Part shown: piece by piece, positions 16,280 through 25,229 of the stretch
Layout of the letters: each line of letters begins with the position of its first letter
Position numbering within the stretch: position 1 is the first letter of the stretch
Assembly (NCBI GenBank): GCA_947565305.1
Contig: CANOFO010000001.1
Location: forward strand, 1 to 64,000
Length of the DNA stretch: 64,000 nt
DNA from: an uncultured Lachnospiraceae bacterium
Lineage (GTDB): Bacteria > Bacillota > Clostridia > Lachnospirales > Lachnospiraceae
Direction: 5' to 3'
Position numbers and translations under genes: made by a program
Notes under the pieces: model-generated
Seen by the model: the letters and a program-made list of their open reading frames with translations, nothing else
The model's database searches: none
Told to the model about the DNA's origin: nothing

Positions 16280-16719
16280 AGAGTTTCCGTCAGGCAGCCT
16301 TTCTGGTAAGTCATGCCTGCCACAACCTGCTGCGTGTGCTCCATCAGGGGTTCTGACGTATCCTGGTGTGACGCCTCCACAAAAGCGTCATAAAGATTTT
16401 TCAGAACCCTCTTGGCATCCTCAAGGTTCTGGGGTGTATTTTTACATATTGCCATAGAAAGCAATTTGTTGACAAACTGGTATTCCGCAAAAAGGCTGCC
16501 TGCAATTTTATAATTGAAATCCAAATCATCCATCAGCCTGCAGACTACCTGCTGGGCATGGGCCACGGCATTTTTAAAAGCCGGGTAATCCCCGGCTTCT
16601 TTTGCCTGGATCCCTTCATCAAGATAAGCAAACAATATGTCATAAATGATTACAACCATTTCCCCACGGTTGCAACAGCTAAGCCTACGGGTAAATTCCT
16701 GCTTCTTTTCCTGCGTCAT
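16243..16719 (-). CDS. fliS: FliS-like flagellar export chaperone
   Basis: A 158-aa helical protein. RGEMVVIIYDILFAYLDEGIQAKEAGDYPAFKNAVAHAQQVVCRLMDDLDF and NLEDAKRVLKNLYDAFVEA follow the FliS pattern, in which the chaperone binds the C-terminal helices of unexported flagellin. The C-terminal 40 residues, rich in Gln/Glu/Ser, are longer than in typical FliS. The ATG at 16719 follows GGAGG by five to six bases. It lies 46 bp after the flagellin gene and is probably on the same transcript. Confidence 0.75.
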   Translation of the reverse strand: MTQEKKQEFTRRLSCCNRGEMVVIIYDILFAYLDEGIQAKEAGDYPAFKNAVAHAQQVVCRLMDDLDFNYKIAGSLFAEYQFVNKLLSMAICKNTPQNLEDAKRVLKNLYDAFVEASHQDTSEPLMEHTQQVVAGMTYQKGCLTETLQGSENSRGFLA

Positions 16720-16765
16720 CGATTCCTCCAATATTTCCTGCTGGTCTGACAGCGTTTCCCTATAG

Positions 16766-18214
16766 TTACTGCAGAAGCTGCAGTACCTGCTGTGGAATGT
16801 CATTTGCCTGGGCAAGCACGGAAGTTGCTGCCTGGGTTAAAATATTATCCTTGGTATACTCTGTCATCTCCTCCGCCATGTCCACGTCTTCTATTCTGGA
16901 CAGGGCCTGGGTCATATTCTCCTCGGTTAAATCCAGACTGTTAACCGTATATTCCAGTCGGTTCTGGTAAGCGCCGATGCTGGAACGCGTCTCGCTGACT
17001 TTGGCGATTGCCCCATCAAAACTCGTAATTGCCTTATCAGCACCGGTAACTGTACAGACATTTACTTTATCAATATACAAGGTCTGGGATGAAATCTCCG
17101 GAATCCGCACATCCATCGTCTGGTTCTCATTTGCGCCAATCTGAAGCGTCATGGGACCTAAATCTGCAACTTCTAAGTTAACCTCTCCAAGCGTTCCCGG
17201 CTCTACCTCAAATTTCATCTCAAAACCGCTGCGGTCTGAGATTGTTACAAAATTACCATCCGTAAGGATTGTCGCCTGTGTGCCAAATCCCACGTCATTG
17301 TCAGAAATATTGATTTCAACATCCTTGCCGACTGTGGACGTATCCGTGCCAATCCCCAAAAACGCTGCTAAATCAGGATTATCGCATTTTATGCTCAGTT
17401 CTGCACTGTTTCCATACCCATTAGAGACAAATACAAGATTTCCGCCATCTGCTACACTGCCGGGAACATAGCCAGCATCCTCGGGTTTTCCGCCCTTGTC
17501 TGCCAAATCCTTTACCACCAGCAGATTCACCTCTCCGCGCTCTGCCGTATCGCGCAGTTTGTTATAAACCTGTTCAAAGGTCTCGCCTTCTTTAATCTCT
17601 ACCTCAGCGCCATTGATGACAACCTTTCCCGTTGCACCTGCCGGAACTACATCTGTTGCTTCCAAAGGCACTCCGCCCTCTGTCACGGCATGTTCCGCAT
17701 CGGCTGTAACCTCTACCGTATACAGATTGGGGATAACGCTGTCAGAAATGTCTATCCGCTTAATGCCACGGTTATCGGGATATACACGCTGATCCAATGT
17801 ACCATCCAGCAAGTTCTTCGTGTTAAATTCCGTATCTCTGGATACACGGTCAATCTCCTCGCGCAGGGAACTGATTTCCAACTGAATTGCTTCCAGGTCT
17901 TCCGGCGTGTTCGTGCCATTTGCTGCCTGAACCGATAATTCCCTCATCCTCTGGAGCATCTCATGTACTTCGCTTAAAGCTCCATCTGCCGTTTCCAACA
18001 CAGAAATTCCGTCTGAAGAATTCCTGGATGCCTGATCTAAGCCTTTTATCTGGGTCTTCATCTTACTGGCAATCGCCATACCCGCCGCATCATCGGCTGC
18101 ACGGTTAATCCTTAAACCTGTGGATAAACGCTCAATAGATTTTGACAAACTGTTCTCCGATTGCAGTAACCTCTTGTTGGCAACCAACGCTGACATATTG
18201 TGATTAATTTTCAT
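16766..18214 (-). CDS. fliC: Flagellin
   Basis: A 482-aa filament subunit. The D0/D1 N-terminal signature is complete: MKINHNMSALVANKRLLQSENSLSKSIERLSTGLRINRAADDAAGMAIA. The C-terminus is equally conserved: EDVDMAEEMTEYTKDNILTQAATSVLAQANDIPQQVLQLL. The central part, about residues 145-390, is a variable surface domain with two or more beta-rich units. The ATG at 18214 is preceded by AGAGGT. A sigma-28-type promoter lies 48 bp upstream. It is followed by the FliS-like gene. No other flagellar structural gene is in the window, so the basal-body cluster must be elsewhere. Confidence 0.95.
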   Translation of the reverse strand: MKINHNMSALVANKRLLQSENSLSKSIERLSTGLRINRAADDAAGMAIASKMKTQIKGLDQASRNSSDGISVLETADGALSEVHEMLQRMRELSVQAANGTNTPEDLEAIQLEISSLREEIDRVSRDTEFNTKNLLDGTLDQRVYPDNRGIKRIDISDSVIPNLYTVEVTADAEHAVTEGGVPLEATDVVPAGATGKVVINGAEVEIKEGETFEQVYNKLRDTAERGEVNLLVVKDLADKGGKPEDAGYVPGSVADGGNLVFVSNGYGNSAELSIKCDNPDLAAFLGIGTDTSTVGKDVEINISDNDVGFGTQATILTDGNFVTISDRSGFEMKFEVEPGTLGEVNLEVADLGPMTLQIGANENQTMDVRIPEISSQTLYIDKVNVCTVTGADKAITSFDGAIAKVSETRSSIGAYQNRLEYTVNSLDLTEENMTQALSRIEDVDMAEEMTEYTKDNILTQAATSVLAQANDIPQQVLQLLQ

Positions 18215-18261
18215 AATTGAATACCTCTCTTCTGATTTTACTTTGCATTCAGCCATACTTT

Positions 18262-18289
18262 ACATTGGCTGCAAGGTTCTTATCTTTTA
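18262..18289 (-). promoter_or_regulatory. Sigma-28 (SigD)-type promoter of flagellin
   Basis: On the minus strand TAAA (18286-18289), 16 bp, then GCCAATGT (18262-18269). The -10 matches six of eight bases of the SigD consensus GCCGATAT. Position, 48 bp upstream of the flagellin start, fits. Confidence 0.6.
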
Positions 18290-18312
18290 AATATCTTTCA
18301 TTACAGTCTTTT

Positions 18313-21300
18313 CTAAGACATCCTCTGTCCAATTTGCTTCATTTCTTCTAAAAATCCTTTGGCTAAACCGTAAAGCGTTTGGGTCTGAACCCTGTAAGAT
18401 TGCGAATCCGTATCCAGATTGGCATTATTGCCAGTCTTCCCTCCTGCAAAACGGTTTAAATCAAGTTCTTCACTGTAAGCAAAATCCAGCGTTTGGGATT
18501 TCCCATCCAGCAAACCAAACGGCTCTGCCAAACTGTCTTGCTGGTTCTTAAGTTCTTCTATCGTCCTGTCGGAATCAGAGACAACATATCCCTTTACGGT
18601 ATCCTCCTGCACCTGGAATCTTGCTGCCACCTTGCCAAGCTTGGGCGTTTCAAAGAGCACATCCACCCTGCCGCGCTCTTCCTTCCCGCGGACAATCTTA
18701 AGCTGTACATTCGTCAGTTCATCTCCAACCAATACCGGAATTGCATAATGCTCATCCTTTGCCATCCGGGTGCCAAGGGCAATCTGCTGCCGCAAAAGCC
18801 GCATATCCCGCAAATCAACGCTCGTGACGCCTTGCGAATCTTCCATGGTCCTCATGACATTTTCTGCCACATCTGCAAGCTCCTGCTGTGCCTCAGCCAG
18901 GTCTTCCGGCTCACCCAGAGCTTCCCCAAATTTCTCGATAATTGCTTCTTTTGCCTCTTCCAAATCCGGAGTATCAGGCTTATCCTCCCTCTCAAACAAA
19001 GTCTTGAAAATGCCACCACGAGGATTTAACAGCTGGTTCGCCGCCATAATGTTATAAGCCGTAACCGGCATATCATGCCCAGCAAGAATCTGCAGTACAT
19101 GTGCCTCCGCCTGTTTTGCCTGAGAAAATTCCGCAAGCTGTTCCTGATAATATCCTTCCTCTGCCGCCTTATCGACCGAAGCATCCCGAAGCTGCCACAG
19201 CAGTTCCTCCGGCGTCATATCCTGCAGAGAACCTTGCAATTGCTGCATTCCTTCTGGTGTTGCATACCTTAAGGCTTCTTTTGCGCAGTCTGTCTGGTAA
19301 GCTGCCTCAATCTGTTCGGTGATGCTCAGCCCTTGCGTGCTCAGGCTCTCAATTTCTCCAAAATTATTATCCACGGACACATCTATCCCGGAATTGTGGT
19401 TCGTCCGCACTGCCGTCAGCAAATTCTTCATGGAAAGCTCTGCTCCCTGCTGCACCAATGCGCCAATGGCCGCTCCGTCTGTCTTATCAATCTGATTCAG
19501 CATCCGGTATATTCCTATGTAGCTGTCCCTCTCCTGCTGTGCAATCTCCTGATGCTGTTCCAATTTCCATAAATATTTACTGAATTTCTCTTCATCGCCC
19601 GCATTCAGCTTATTCTTAATTTCTTCTGCTTTGGCGTTAAACTCCTCGACATTCATTTCCAGAGGGTTAACCCCTTCACGAATCATTTCCAACACTACCG
19701 ATGGGGACAGGTTCTGAAACAAATTTTGTACCTTCTGGTCTGCCGCTTTCATCTGCATGATGGATTCCGGATTAATCGCTATCTCATTGTAAGCCAGTAT
19801 CCGTACTGCACGGCGGTTCGCTTCTGAAACGTCCAAATCAAGGTCATCCAAAATATCATCCACGTTCTGGAATGCCTTGTGTATGGAATCTCCCAAATCT
19901 GCCCGCGGCGCAGTCCAAAGCGCCTCATACGCTTCCCCGGCGCGTTCCATCTGCGTCTGTTTAGATATGCCGGCTTCGTGAATGGAATTAATAGTATCCT
20001 CTGCTGGCTTAATATTACCCAGAATATAAGCAGGAACGCCTTTCATCTGCTGGGTCTTTTCTATAGTATCGGCAAACATGCCGGTATTTTCCTGTGTTGG
20101 CTCTATGCCATTTTGGCTAAGCAGACTGGAATAATAGGCATTTTCCTGTTCCTTCAGCTGCTGTACCAACTCCTCTAACGGCTGTGTTTCAATGGAAATC
20201 CCCTGCCTCAGCAGCGCATAGTTGGCCTGCGCTGTCATGACAAGGCGTATTTCCTCCAACTGGCGTCTGGCCTTAAGGAACGCCAAGTCTTCCCTGGCAT
20301 ATTCTGGAATCTCTGCCGCCTCTGCTTTCTGCCCTCGGCTCTGGATTTCTGCCTCCTGCTGCTCATGGTAATTCATGGCTGCCACAAGATTCTCAATGGT
20401 AAGGGGCATTCCCTTTTCCACTACGCTCCAGACATCACCATCTCCTGCCTGCTCAATGGCCTGTGCTGCTTGCTGGGCACGTTCTATATTGCTGTAACCA
20501 TCCACAATCACTGCGTCCTTGGGACGTCCGCCGTCAGCGATTGCCTGCATGGCTGCGTTCATGACCTGGTCCATATCTGGGGGAAGCTGTGCTTCCTTTA
20601 AATCCACTACATAATTGAGATTGTCTGCCGTCAGGGGAATCTGATTCTCCAGCATCCACTGGCTGACAGAGAGTGTCGCATCAGTCACAGATAATCCTGC
20701 CTGTTTGATTACCTGGCTAATCTGTTCTTTAAGTCCTTCATCAAGTGTAATGCCCATTCCCTGGTTAGGCATTGTCCCGCTGCTATGCTGCGCCTTATAA
20801 AGATTCTCAACCGTTGGTTCAAGTTCATTATCCAACATATATTTGACTGCTTCATCGCTACAGGAAGTGAGGTCTGCCGCCTGTTTCAAGGTCTCCTGGA
20901 TGTCCGTGACATTTTCCTCGGTAGCTGGCAGATTGGCCTCTTCAATTGCCGATTCTATCTGCCTTGCCGCCGCAGCGCTCCCGGTCATCGCCTCTAACAT
21001 TTCACTGTCCGGCATATCCCCAAACACGCTGATGTCCACGCCGGCCTTGGCAAGTTCCATCTTAATCTTATCCATCTCGGTTACGACCGTCTCAACCTCC
21101 GTACCGTTGAGGGAATAGCCGTCCTCTTCCATTTCCCCGCAATCTGCAGGTGTTGCCGTATTCGCCACCACCTGCATTTTTTTCTGAAGAAGCTGTGCTT
21201 CCATATTTTCCGCCTCCTGGCGTATCTCTTCTAATTGGGATTCTCCGGAAATATGGGGGACTTCCACCGTTGTCTGCTGTATAGACCTTATCTCACCGGA

Positions 21301-21423
21301 ACTTTTGTCAACCTGCTGCGTAGTGGTCTCCTTGACGGCAACATCCACATTGCCTTTGATTTCCACTCTGCTATTCGTCCTTGCCACTTCCGCAATATTG
21401 CTGTTATCTACTCTTATGTTCAT
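18313..21423 (-). CDS. DUF6240-like flagellum-associated protein
   Basis: A 1036-aa, mostly helical protein with no signal peptide. Units of about 60-70 residues repeat the pattern helix-loop-[LM]-P-x-T-x-x-N-[LI], for example ANLPATEENV, LEPTVENLYKA, IPLTADNLNYV and MPLTIENLVAA, the last seen also as MPVTAYNIMAA. This matches DUF6240 proteins of Lachnospiraceae. The C-terminal 130 residues (LKIVRGKEERGRVDVLFETPKLGKVAARF...) resemble the hook-length-control (FliK) C-terminal fold, a tentative reading. It lies directly upstream of flagellin with its own sigma-28-like promoter, so a flagellar role such as a secreted ruler or cap-associated factor is inferred. The ATG at 21423 is the first in frame. 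Confidence 0.65.
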   Translation of the reverse strand: MNIRVDNSNIAEVARTNSRVEIKGNVDVAVKETTTQQVDKSSGEIRSIQQTTVEVPHISGESQLEEIRQEAENMEAQLLQKKMQVVANTATPADCGEMEEDGYSLNGTEVETVVTEMDKIKMELAKAGVDISVFGDMPDSEMLEAMTGSAAAARQIESAIEEANLPATEENVTDIQETLKQAADLTSCSDEAVKYMLDNELEPTVENLYKAQHSSGTMPNQGMGITLDEGLKEQISQVIKQAGLSVTDATLSVSQWMLENQIPLTADNLNYVVDLKEAQLPPDMDQVMNAAMQAIADGGRPKDAVIVDGYSNIERAQQAAQAIEQAGDGDVWSVVEKGMPLTIENLVAAMNYHEQQEAEIQSRGQKAEAAEIPEYAREDLAFLKARRQLEEIRLVMTAQANYALLRQGISIETQPLEELVQQLKEQENAYYSSLLSQNGIEPTQENTGMFADTIEKTQQMKGVPAYILGNIKPAEDTINSIHEAGISKQTQMERAGEAYEALWTAPRADLGDSIHKAFQNVDDILDDLDLDVSEANRRAVRILAYNEIAINPESIMQMKAADQKVQNLFQNLSPSVVLEMIREGVNPLEMNVEEFNAKAEEIKNKLNAGDEEKFSKYLWKLEQHQEIAQQERDSYIGIYRMLNQIDKTDGAAIGALVQQGAELSMKNLLTAVRTNHNSGIDVSVDNNFGEIESLSTQGLSITEQIEAAYQTDCAKEALRYATPEGMQQLQGSLQDMTPEELLWQLRDASVDKAAEEGYYQEQLAEFSQAKQAEAHVLQILAGHDMPVTAYNIMAANQLLNPRGGIFKTLFEREDKPDTPDLEEAKEAIIEKFGEALGEPEDLAEAQQELADVAENVMRTMEDSQGVTSVDLRDMRLLRQQIALGTRMAKDEHYAIPVLVGDELTNVQLKIVRGKEERGRVDVLFETPKLGKVAARFQVQEDTVKGYVVSDSDRTIEELKNQQDSLAEPFGLLDGKSQTLDFAYSEELDLNRFAGGKTGNNANLDTDSQSYRVQTQTLYGLAKGFLEEMKQIGQRMS

Positions 21424-21461
21424 ATCCGCGCCTCATTAATCCTTATTTTCAACTAATAAGT

Positions 21462-21488
21462 ATTTCGGTAATAGTTGTGGAAAACTTA
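21462..21488 (-). promoter_or_regulatory. Sigma-28-type promoter of the DUF6240-like gene
   Basis: TAAG (21485-21488), 15 bp, ACCGAAAT (21462-21469) on the minus strand, 38 bp before the start codon. Six of eight -10 bases match GCCGATAT. Confidence 0.5.
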
Positions 21489-21512
21489 AGGATTTATTTT
21501 TTCTTGCGTTCA

Positions 21513-24053
21513 TCACTTTATATACCCCAGAAAGACATTCCCTGCCCCGCTAAAAAAGGTATCGCTGTCCTGCAGGCCCATCTTCTTAGCTGTATTTTCT
21601 GCTGGCTGGTAGAGAATCGTGTTATGTTCATCGTACCCGACAATGAGCACAGCCTCATCATTCAGCATAGCAAGCACCGGATTTCCAAGATTTACATAAT
21701 ACAATACCTGGCTGACGCTGCAGCCGGAGAGGTCTACCACATCGCAGCCCATCAGAGCCTCCGTAAGAATCTGCCTGGGCGTCTCCCCTTTGGCAATCAA
21801 ATCTTCCACGTCTATGCTGCTCTCCTCCTCCTGAAGGAGATATGACAGGCAGCGCACTACAGAATTCTCGCTGAGTTCCTGCCCCTCCAATACTCCGGGA
21901 CCAATCATGGGCTGGCTGGGCTTCCTGCCCCTGCGCCAGATGTATTTTTGCTTGCCATCGATGACAATGCCTGCATTTTCGTCTGCACAGAGGATGGCGT
22001 CCGTAACGGACGGCGTAGACAGTAAAATCCTCCCGGCACTGTAGACATAAAAATCCTTGCGTTCTTTACTGCTCTCTAATTCCACGCTCCTCTTCTCCTC
22101 AACGACAACTTCTTTGGGCGCTTTCACCTGGACATTCTTTATCCCTTCTGCATCTTCCCCTGCAAACACCAGTTCCACCTGCGTCTGCTTCTTTTCCGTC
22201 ACAATCGTATCCACCGTAACCAACCGCGAGGATTCTAACTGCTGGTTTTTGATGGTATCCTGGTCTGCCGGAACAAACCCTGTTTCCGACCGCAGTTCCC
22301 TGTCCAGGAAAATTGTATCCTGCTCCACATAGGCATTGGAAATATAATAGCCTTCTTTCTGATACTCTTTGACTACCTTCGATCTGTTATCCACAATCGT
22401 CACCTTGTACATAAGGAATCGGTTATTTCCTGCACTGTCCGCCATCACTTCCGCTTCCTTTGCCGAACCATAGACAAAATCACTTTCCACGAAGCCAATG
22501 GGCTTGAGATACTCTCCCCCAGTTCCCTCTATCGTCCGGGTCGTCTCATCCTCCAAATCCATAATCTTGATTGCCTGCGCATGTTCATTGTCTATGGAAT
22601 CCTGCCATGCAATGTAACGACCATCCTCCGATGCCACATAGCTACCAGGCTGCATATCGCGGATTACTGTCTCTGCCTGACAGTCTGTCAGATTTATCCG
22701 GTATAACTGTCCGTCTGCCAGAAAGTAAAACATATTTTGATCGCTGATATAAAAGACTTCGCCCCAATTTGCTTTCAGCATCTCATAAGAACAGTCGGCC
22801 GGCATAAACAACACCTCCTCCACCGTATTTCCCACACTGTCATAGTGGAATACGCTGATTCCGGTCATCCCTTCATGGCTTCCCCGGTTCATATAGCCAT
22901 ATACCGCAAAATCCATGCTGCCGCCCTCGTCCATGCGCATAATACGGATATCATGCTGCCCATTATTTTCCCTGTCGGAAATCCCCTCCGCGCTGCGGAA
23001 ACTGAAAATGCGGAAAAGTTCGTGGCTGTCACTGTTATAGCTCCACAATTCCCCCTCTTGGACAAATGCAACAATTGTCCCTTTTTCATTCGTCATATAG
23101 TCCACATTTTGCGGGCGGATTCCCAAGAGCAGTTTATTTTTATTGACGGTATGGTTCTCACCACGGAAAACCTGATTCATATCCCTCTCATAATTCAGCA
23201 GTGACATACGTCCAATCGCACTGTTATAGCGCACCCGGTAATATTCCTCCACGGTATAATACTCCACGCCCCCGCCTTCTCCTGTTGCCGTCATGATATA
23301 GCGTAGCGTAACCGTATTATAAGAACTCCCCAATTCTTTCACAGAAGCTACCGGCTGCTCCAAACGCTCTCCGTTAAATTCTGCCCAGCTCACCTGTGCC
23401 AAACTGGAATTAATCGTCACTTTCTGTAAGGTACTGTTGTCCCCTTGGCTGTTTGGCTCTAAGTAAAGCGCGAGATTACCCGCCTGCTGCTTGTCTAAGG
23501 ACTGTTCATGGAAACTCATGACAAGATCCAGCGTCTCATCCACATAGTAATCTTCTTCCCGAATAATCCTGGTATAGTAATAAACAGGCTTCCCATCACT
23601 GTTAATCGAAAGCTCCAACATATACTCTTCGCCCTGCTCTAAAATATTTTCAAATTGCAGTTCCACGCGAATTTCTCCATCTTTTTGTGAAAAACTGTCA
23701 ATCTCACCGTCTTCCACAAGCCTCTGCATGTCCATGGAACGCACTTCAAAGGAAATATTTTCAATATGGTTCTGATAAGCTTTGACCACTACCGGAAGCT
23801 TCAAATCCTCCCTCAGCGGCGTAATCGTGTCACGCATCGCGGTAGCATCCATCTGGGAACTGTAGCCGTAAAGCTGGTTGATTTTGACATCATCCCGCAT
23901 GAAATAAACCACCGGAAGCGTCACGGATGCCATTTCCGATTTCAAATCCATCTCGCTCTGTCTGTCCCTCTCTCCCATAACCGCTACCGTCAAACAAAAA
24001 ACAAGAAACAATACCACGATTTTAATTATGCCTTTACGCATCCTGCTTATCAT
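21513..24053 (-). CDS. Membrane-anchored extracellular protein, possible C39-peptidase-like C-terminus
   Basis: An 846-aa protein with one N-terminal membrane helix (MRKGIIKIVVLFLVFCLTVAVMG) and a very large outside part. Residues about 300-560 contain repeated beta strands resembling WD/propeller blades (LWSYNSDSHELFRIF, GQLYRINLTDCQAETVI, GRYIAWQDS). The last 100 residues (CLSYLLQEEESSIDVEDLIAKG...GNPVLAMLNDEAVLIVGYDEHNTILYQP) look like a C39-type papain fold. The usual Q-x-x-x-x-C catalytic site is not seen, so enzyme activity is doubtful. I do not recognise a named family. The ATG at 24053 follows GAGGAAAGG and overlaps the methyltransferase gene by 20 bp. Confidence 0.65.
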   Translation of the reverse strand: MISRMRKGIIKIVVLFLVFCLTVAVMGERDRQSEMDLKSEMASVTLPVVYFMRDDVKINQLYGYSSQMDATAMRDTITPLREDLKLPVVVKAYQNHIENISFEVRSMDMQRLVEDGEIDSFSQKDGEIRVELQFENILEQGEEYMLELSINSDGKPVYYYTRIIREEDYYVDETLDLVMSFHEQSLDKQQAGNLALYLEPNSQGDNSTLQKVTINSSLAQVSWAEFNGERLEQPVASVKELGSSYNTVTLRYIMTATGEGGGVEYYTVEEYYRVRYNSAIGRMSLLNYERDMNQVFRGENHTVNKNKLLLGIRPQNVDYMTNEKGTIVAFVQEGELWSYNSDSHELFRIFSFRSAEGISDRENNGQHDIRIMRMDEGGSMDFAVYGYMNRGSHEGMTGISVFHYDSVGNTVEEVLFMPADCSYEMLKANWGEVFYISDQNMFYFLADGQLYRINLTDCQAETVIRDMQPGSYVASEDGRYIAWQDSIDNEHAQAIKIMDLEDETTRTIEGTGGEYLKPIGFVESDFVYGSAKEAEVMADSAGNNRFLMYKVTIVDNRSKVVKEYQKEGYYISNAYVEQDTIFLDRELRSETGFVPADQDTIKNQQLESSRLVTVDTIVTEKKQTQVELVFAGEDAEGIKNVQVKAPKEVVVEEKRSVELESSKERKDFYVYSAGRILLSTPSVTDAILCADENAGIVIDGKQKYIWRRGRKPSQPMIGPGVLEGQELSENSVVRCLSYLLQEEESSIDVEDLIAKGETPRQILTEALMGCDVVDLSGCSVSQVLYYVNLGNPVLAMLNDEAVLIVGYDEHNTILYQPAENTAKKMGLQDSDTFFSGAGNVFLGYIK

Positions 24054-25194
24054 CCTTTCCTCTGTCCTGTAACATCGCCAACGTGGGCTGAACATGCAAA
24101 AACTCCATAAGTTTACGATAATCGCCGCTGTCTTTCGCCTTACCCTTTTTCACGGCACGAATCAATATATTTTTCGGCGTATGCTCCATATCAATGAACT
24201 CCAATACCTGTACCTGATAGCCATTGCTTTCCAAAATCTGCGCACGCAGCGCATCTGTAAACAAAGCTGCCATACGCTCTTTAATCAGCCCATAAGAAAA
24301 TGCCGGCGCCAGTACATCATTTTCTATCTGTCCATTCAGTTCATGCTGGCAGCAGGGCACCGACAATATGACTTTTGCTCCCCAGCGTATTGCCTTGTCC
24401 AATGCATAGTCCGTCGCCGTATCGCAGGCATGGAGCGTTACCACCATGTCTACCTTCTCCTCCCCCTGATACGATGCGATATCCCCCACATAAAACTCAA
24501 GGCCTGTATAACCATACTGCCCTGCCAGCTTCCGGCAGTGTTCAATCACATCTTCCTTTAAATCAAGACCAATAATATGCACCTGATAGCCTTTTAATTC
24601 CTTGAGGTAATGATACATGGCAAATGTCAGGTATGATTTCCCGCAGCCAAAATCCACAATCCTCACCTCTTGGCCCTGCGAAAACTGCGGCAAAATGTCC
24701 TCAATATATTCCAGGAAACGGTTTATCTGCCGGAATTTGTCATATTTTGCGTGCACAATCTTTCCCTCCTTGGTCTGTACACCCAAATCCATCAGGAATC
24801 CTACCTTACGTTCCGGCTCAAGAATATATTTTTTCTTTCTATTATGGGATAAATCCGGTTTTTTTACACAGCAGCCTGCCTTTTTCTCTTTGAGGCCTAT
24901 CTTTCCTTTTTTGCTGATAAGCACAACAGCTTGTCCTGTCTCCGAGAAAAGTTCAAGCTGCCGGTAGTTTTCCATCCACCGGACAATCTCCTCCACAGCT
25001 TCCTGCCGGTTAAAATTCCGGTGAAACACTTTATTACCCTGCTGGATACTTGCCTGAAATATCAGCTTCCCTCCCAGCAGCACCGGGCGGAGGCTGATTT
25101 TTGCAGCCTCCGTCTTGCTTCTGGGATTACTGATGGTAAGCCGTACCAATTCCTCATTCAGATACTTATATAAGACTTCCCTTAATTCTTCCAT
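24034..25194 (-). CDS. Class I SAM-dependent methyltransferase (METTL25/GSTCD-like)
   Basis: A 386-aa protein. An N-terminal region of about 140 residues (MEELREVLYKYLNEELVRLTISNPR) precedes a Rossmann methyltransferase domain. SAM motif I is VRIVDFGCGKSYLTFAMYHYL, motif II IIGLDLKEDVIEHC, and the post-I region DMVVTLHACDTATDYAL then VILSVPCCQHELN. The DFGCGKSYLT and SVPCCQHE motifs are typical of the Methyltransf_32 family, whose bacterial substrate is unknown. The ATG at 25194 follows GAAAGG by six bases and gives the usual family start; an earlier ATG at 25248 overlaps the preceding gene by 19 bp. Confidence 0.8.
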   Translation of the reverse strand: MEELREVLYKYLNEELVRLTISNPRSKTEAAKISLRPVLLGGKLIFQASIQQGNKVFHRNFNRQEAVEEIVRWMENYRQLELFSETGQAVVLISKKGKIGLKEKKAGCCVKKPDLSHNRKKKYILEPERKVGFLMDLGVQTKEGKIVHAKYDKFRQINRFLEYIEDILPQFSQGQEVRIVDFGCGKSYLTFAMYHYLKELKGYQVHIIGLDLKEDVIEHCRKLAGQYGYTGLEFYVGDIASYQGEEKVDMVVTLHACDTATDYALDKAIRWGAKVILSVPCCQHELNGQIENDVLAPAFSYGLIKERMAALFTDALRAQILESNGYQVQVLEFIDMEHTPKNILIRAVKKGKAKDSGDYRKLMEFLHVQPTLAMLQDRGKDDKQDA

Positions 25195-25229
25195 CGTAAA
25201 CCTTTCATTTCCATCTCTATATCTCAAGT

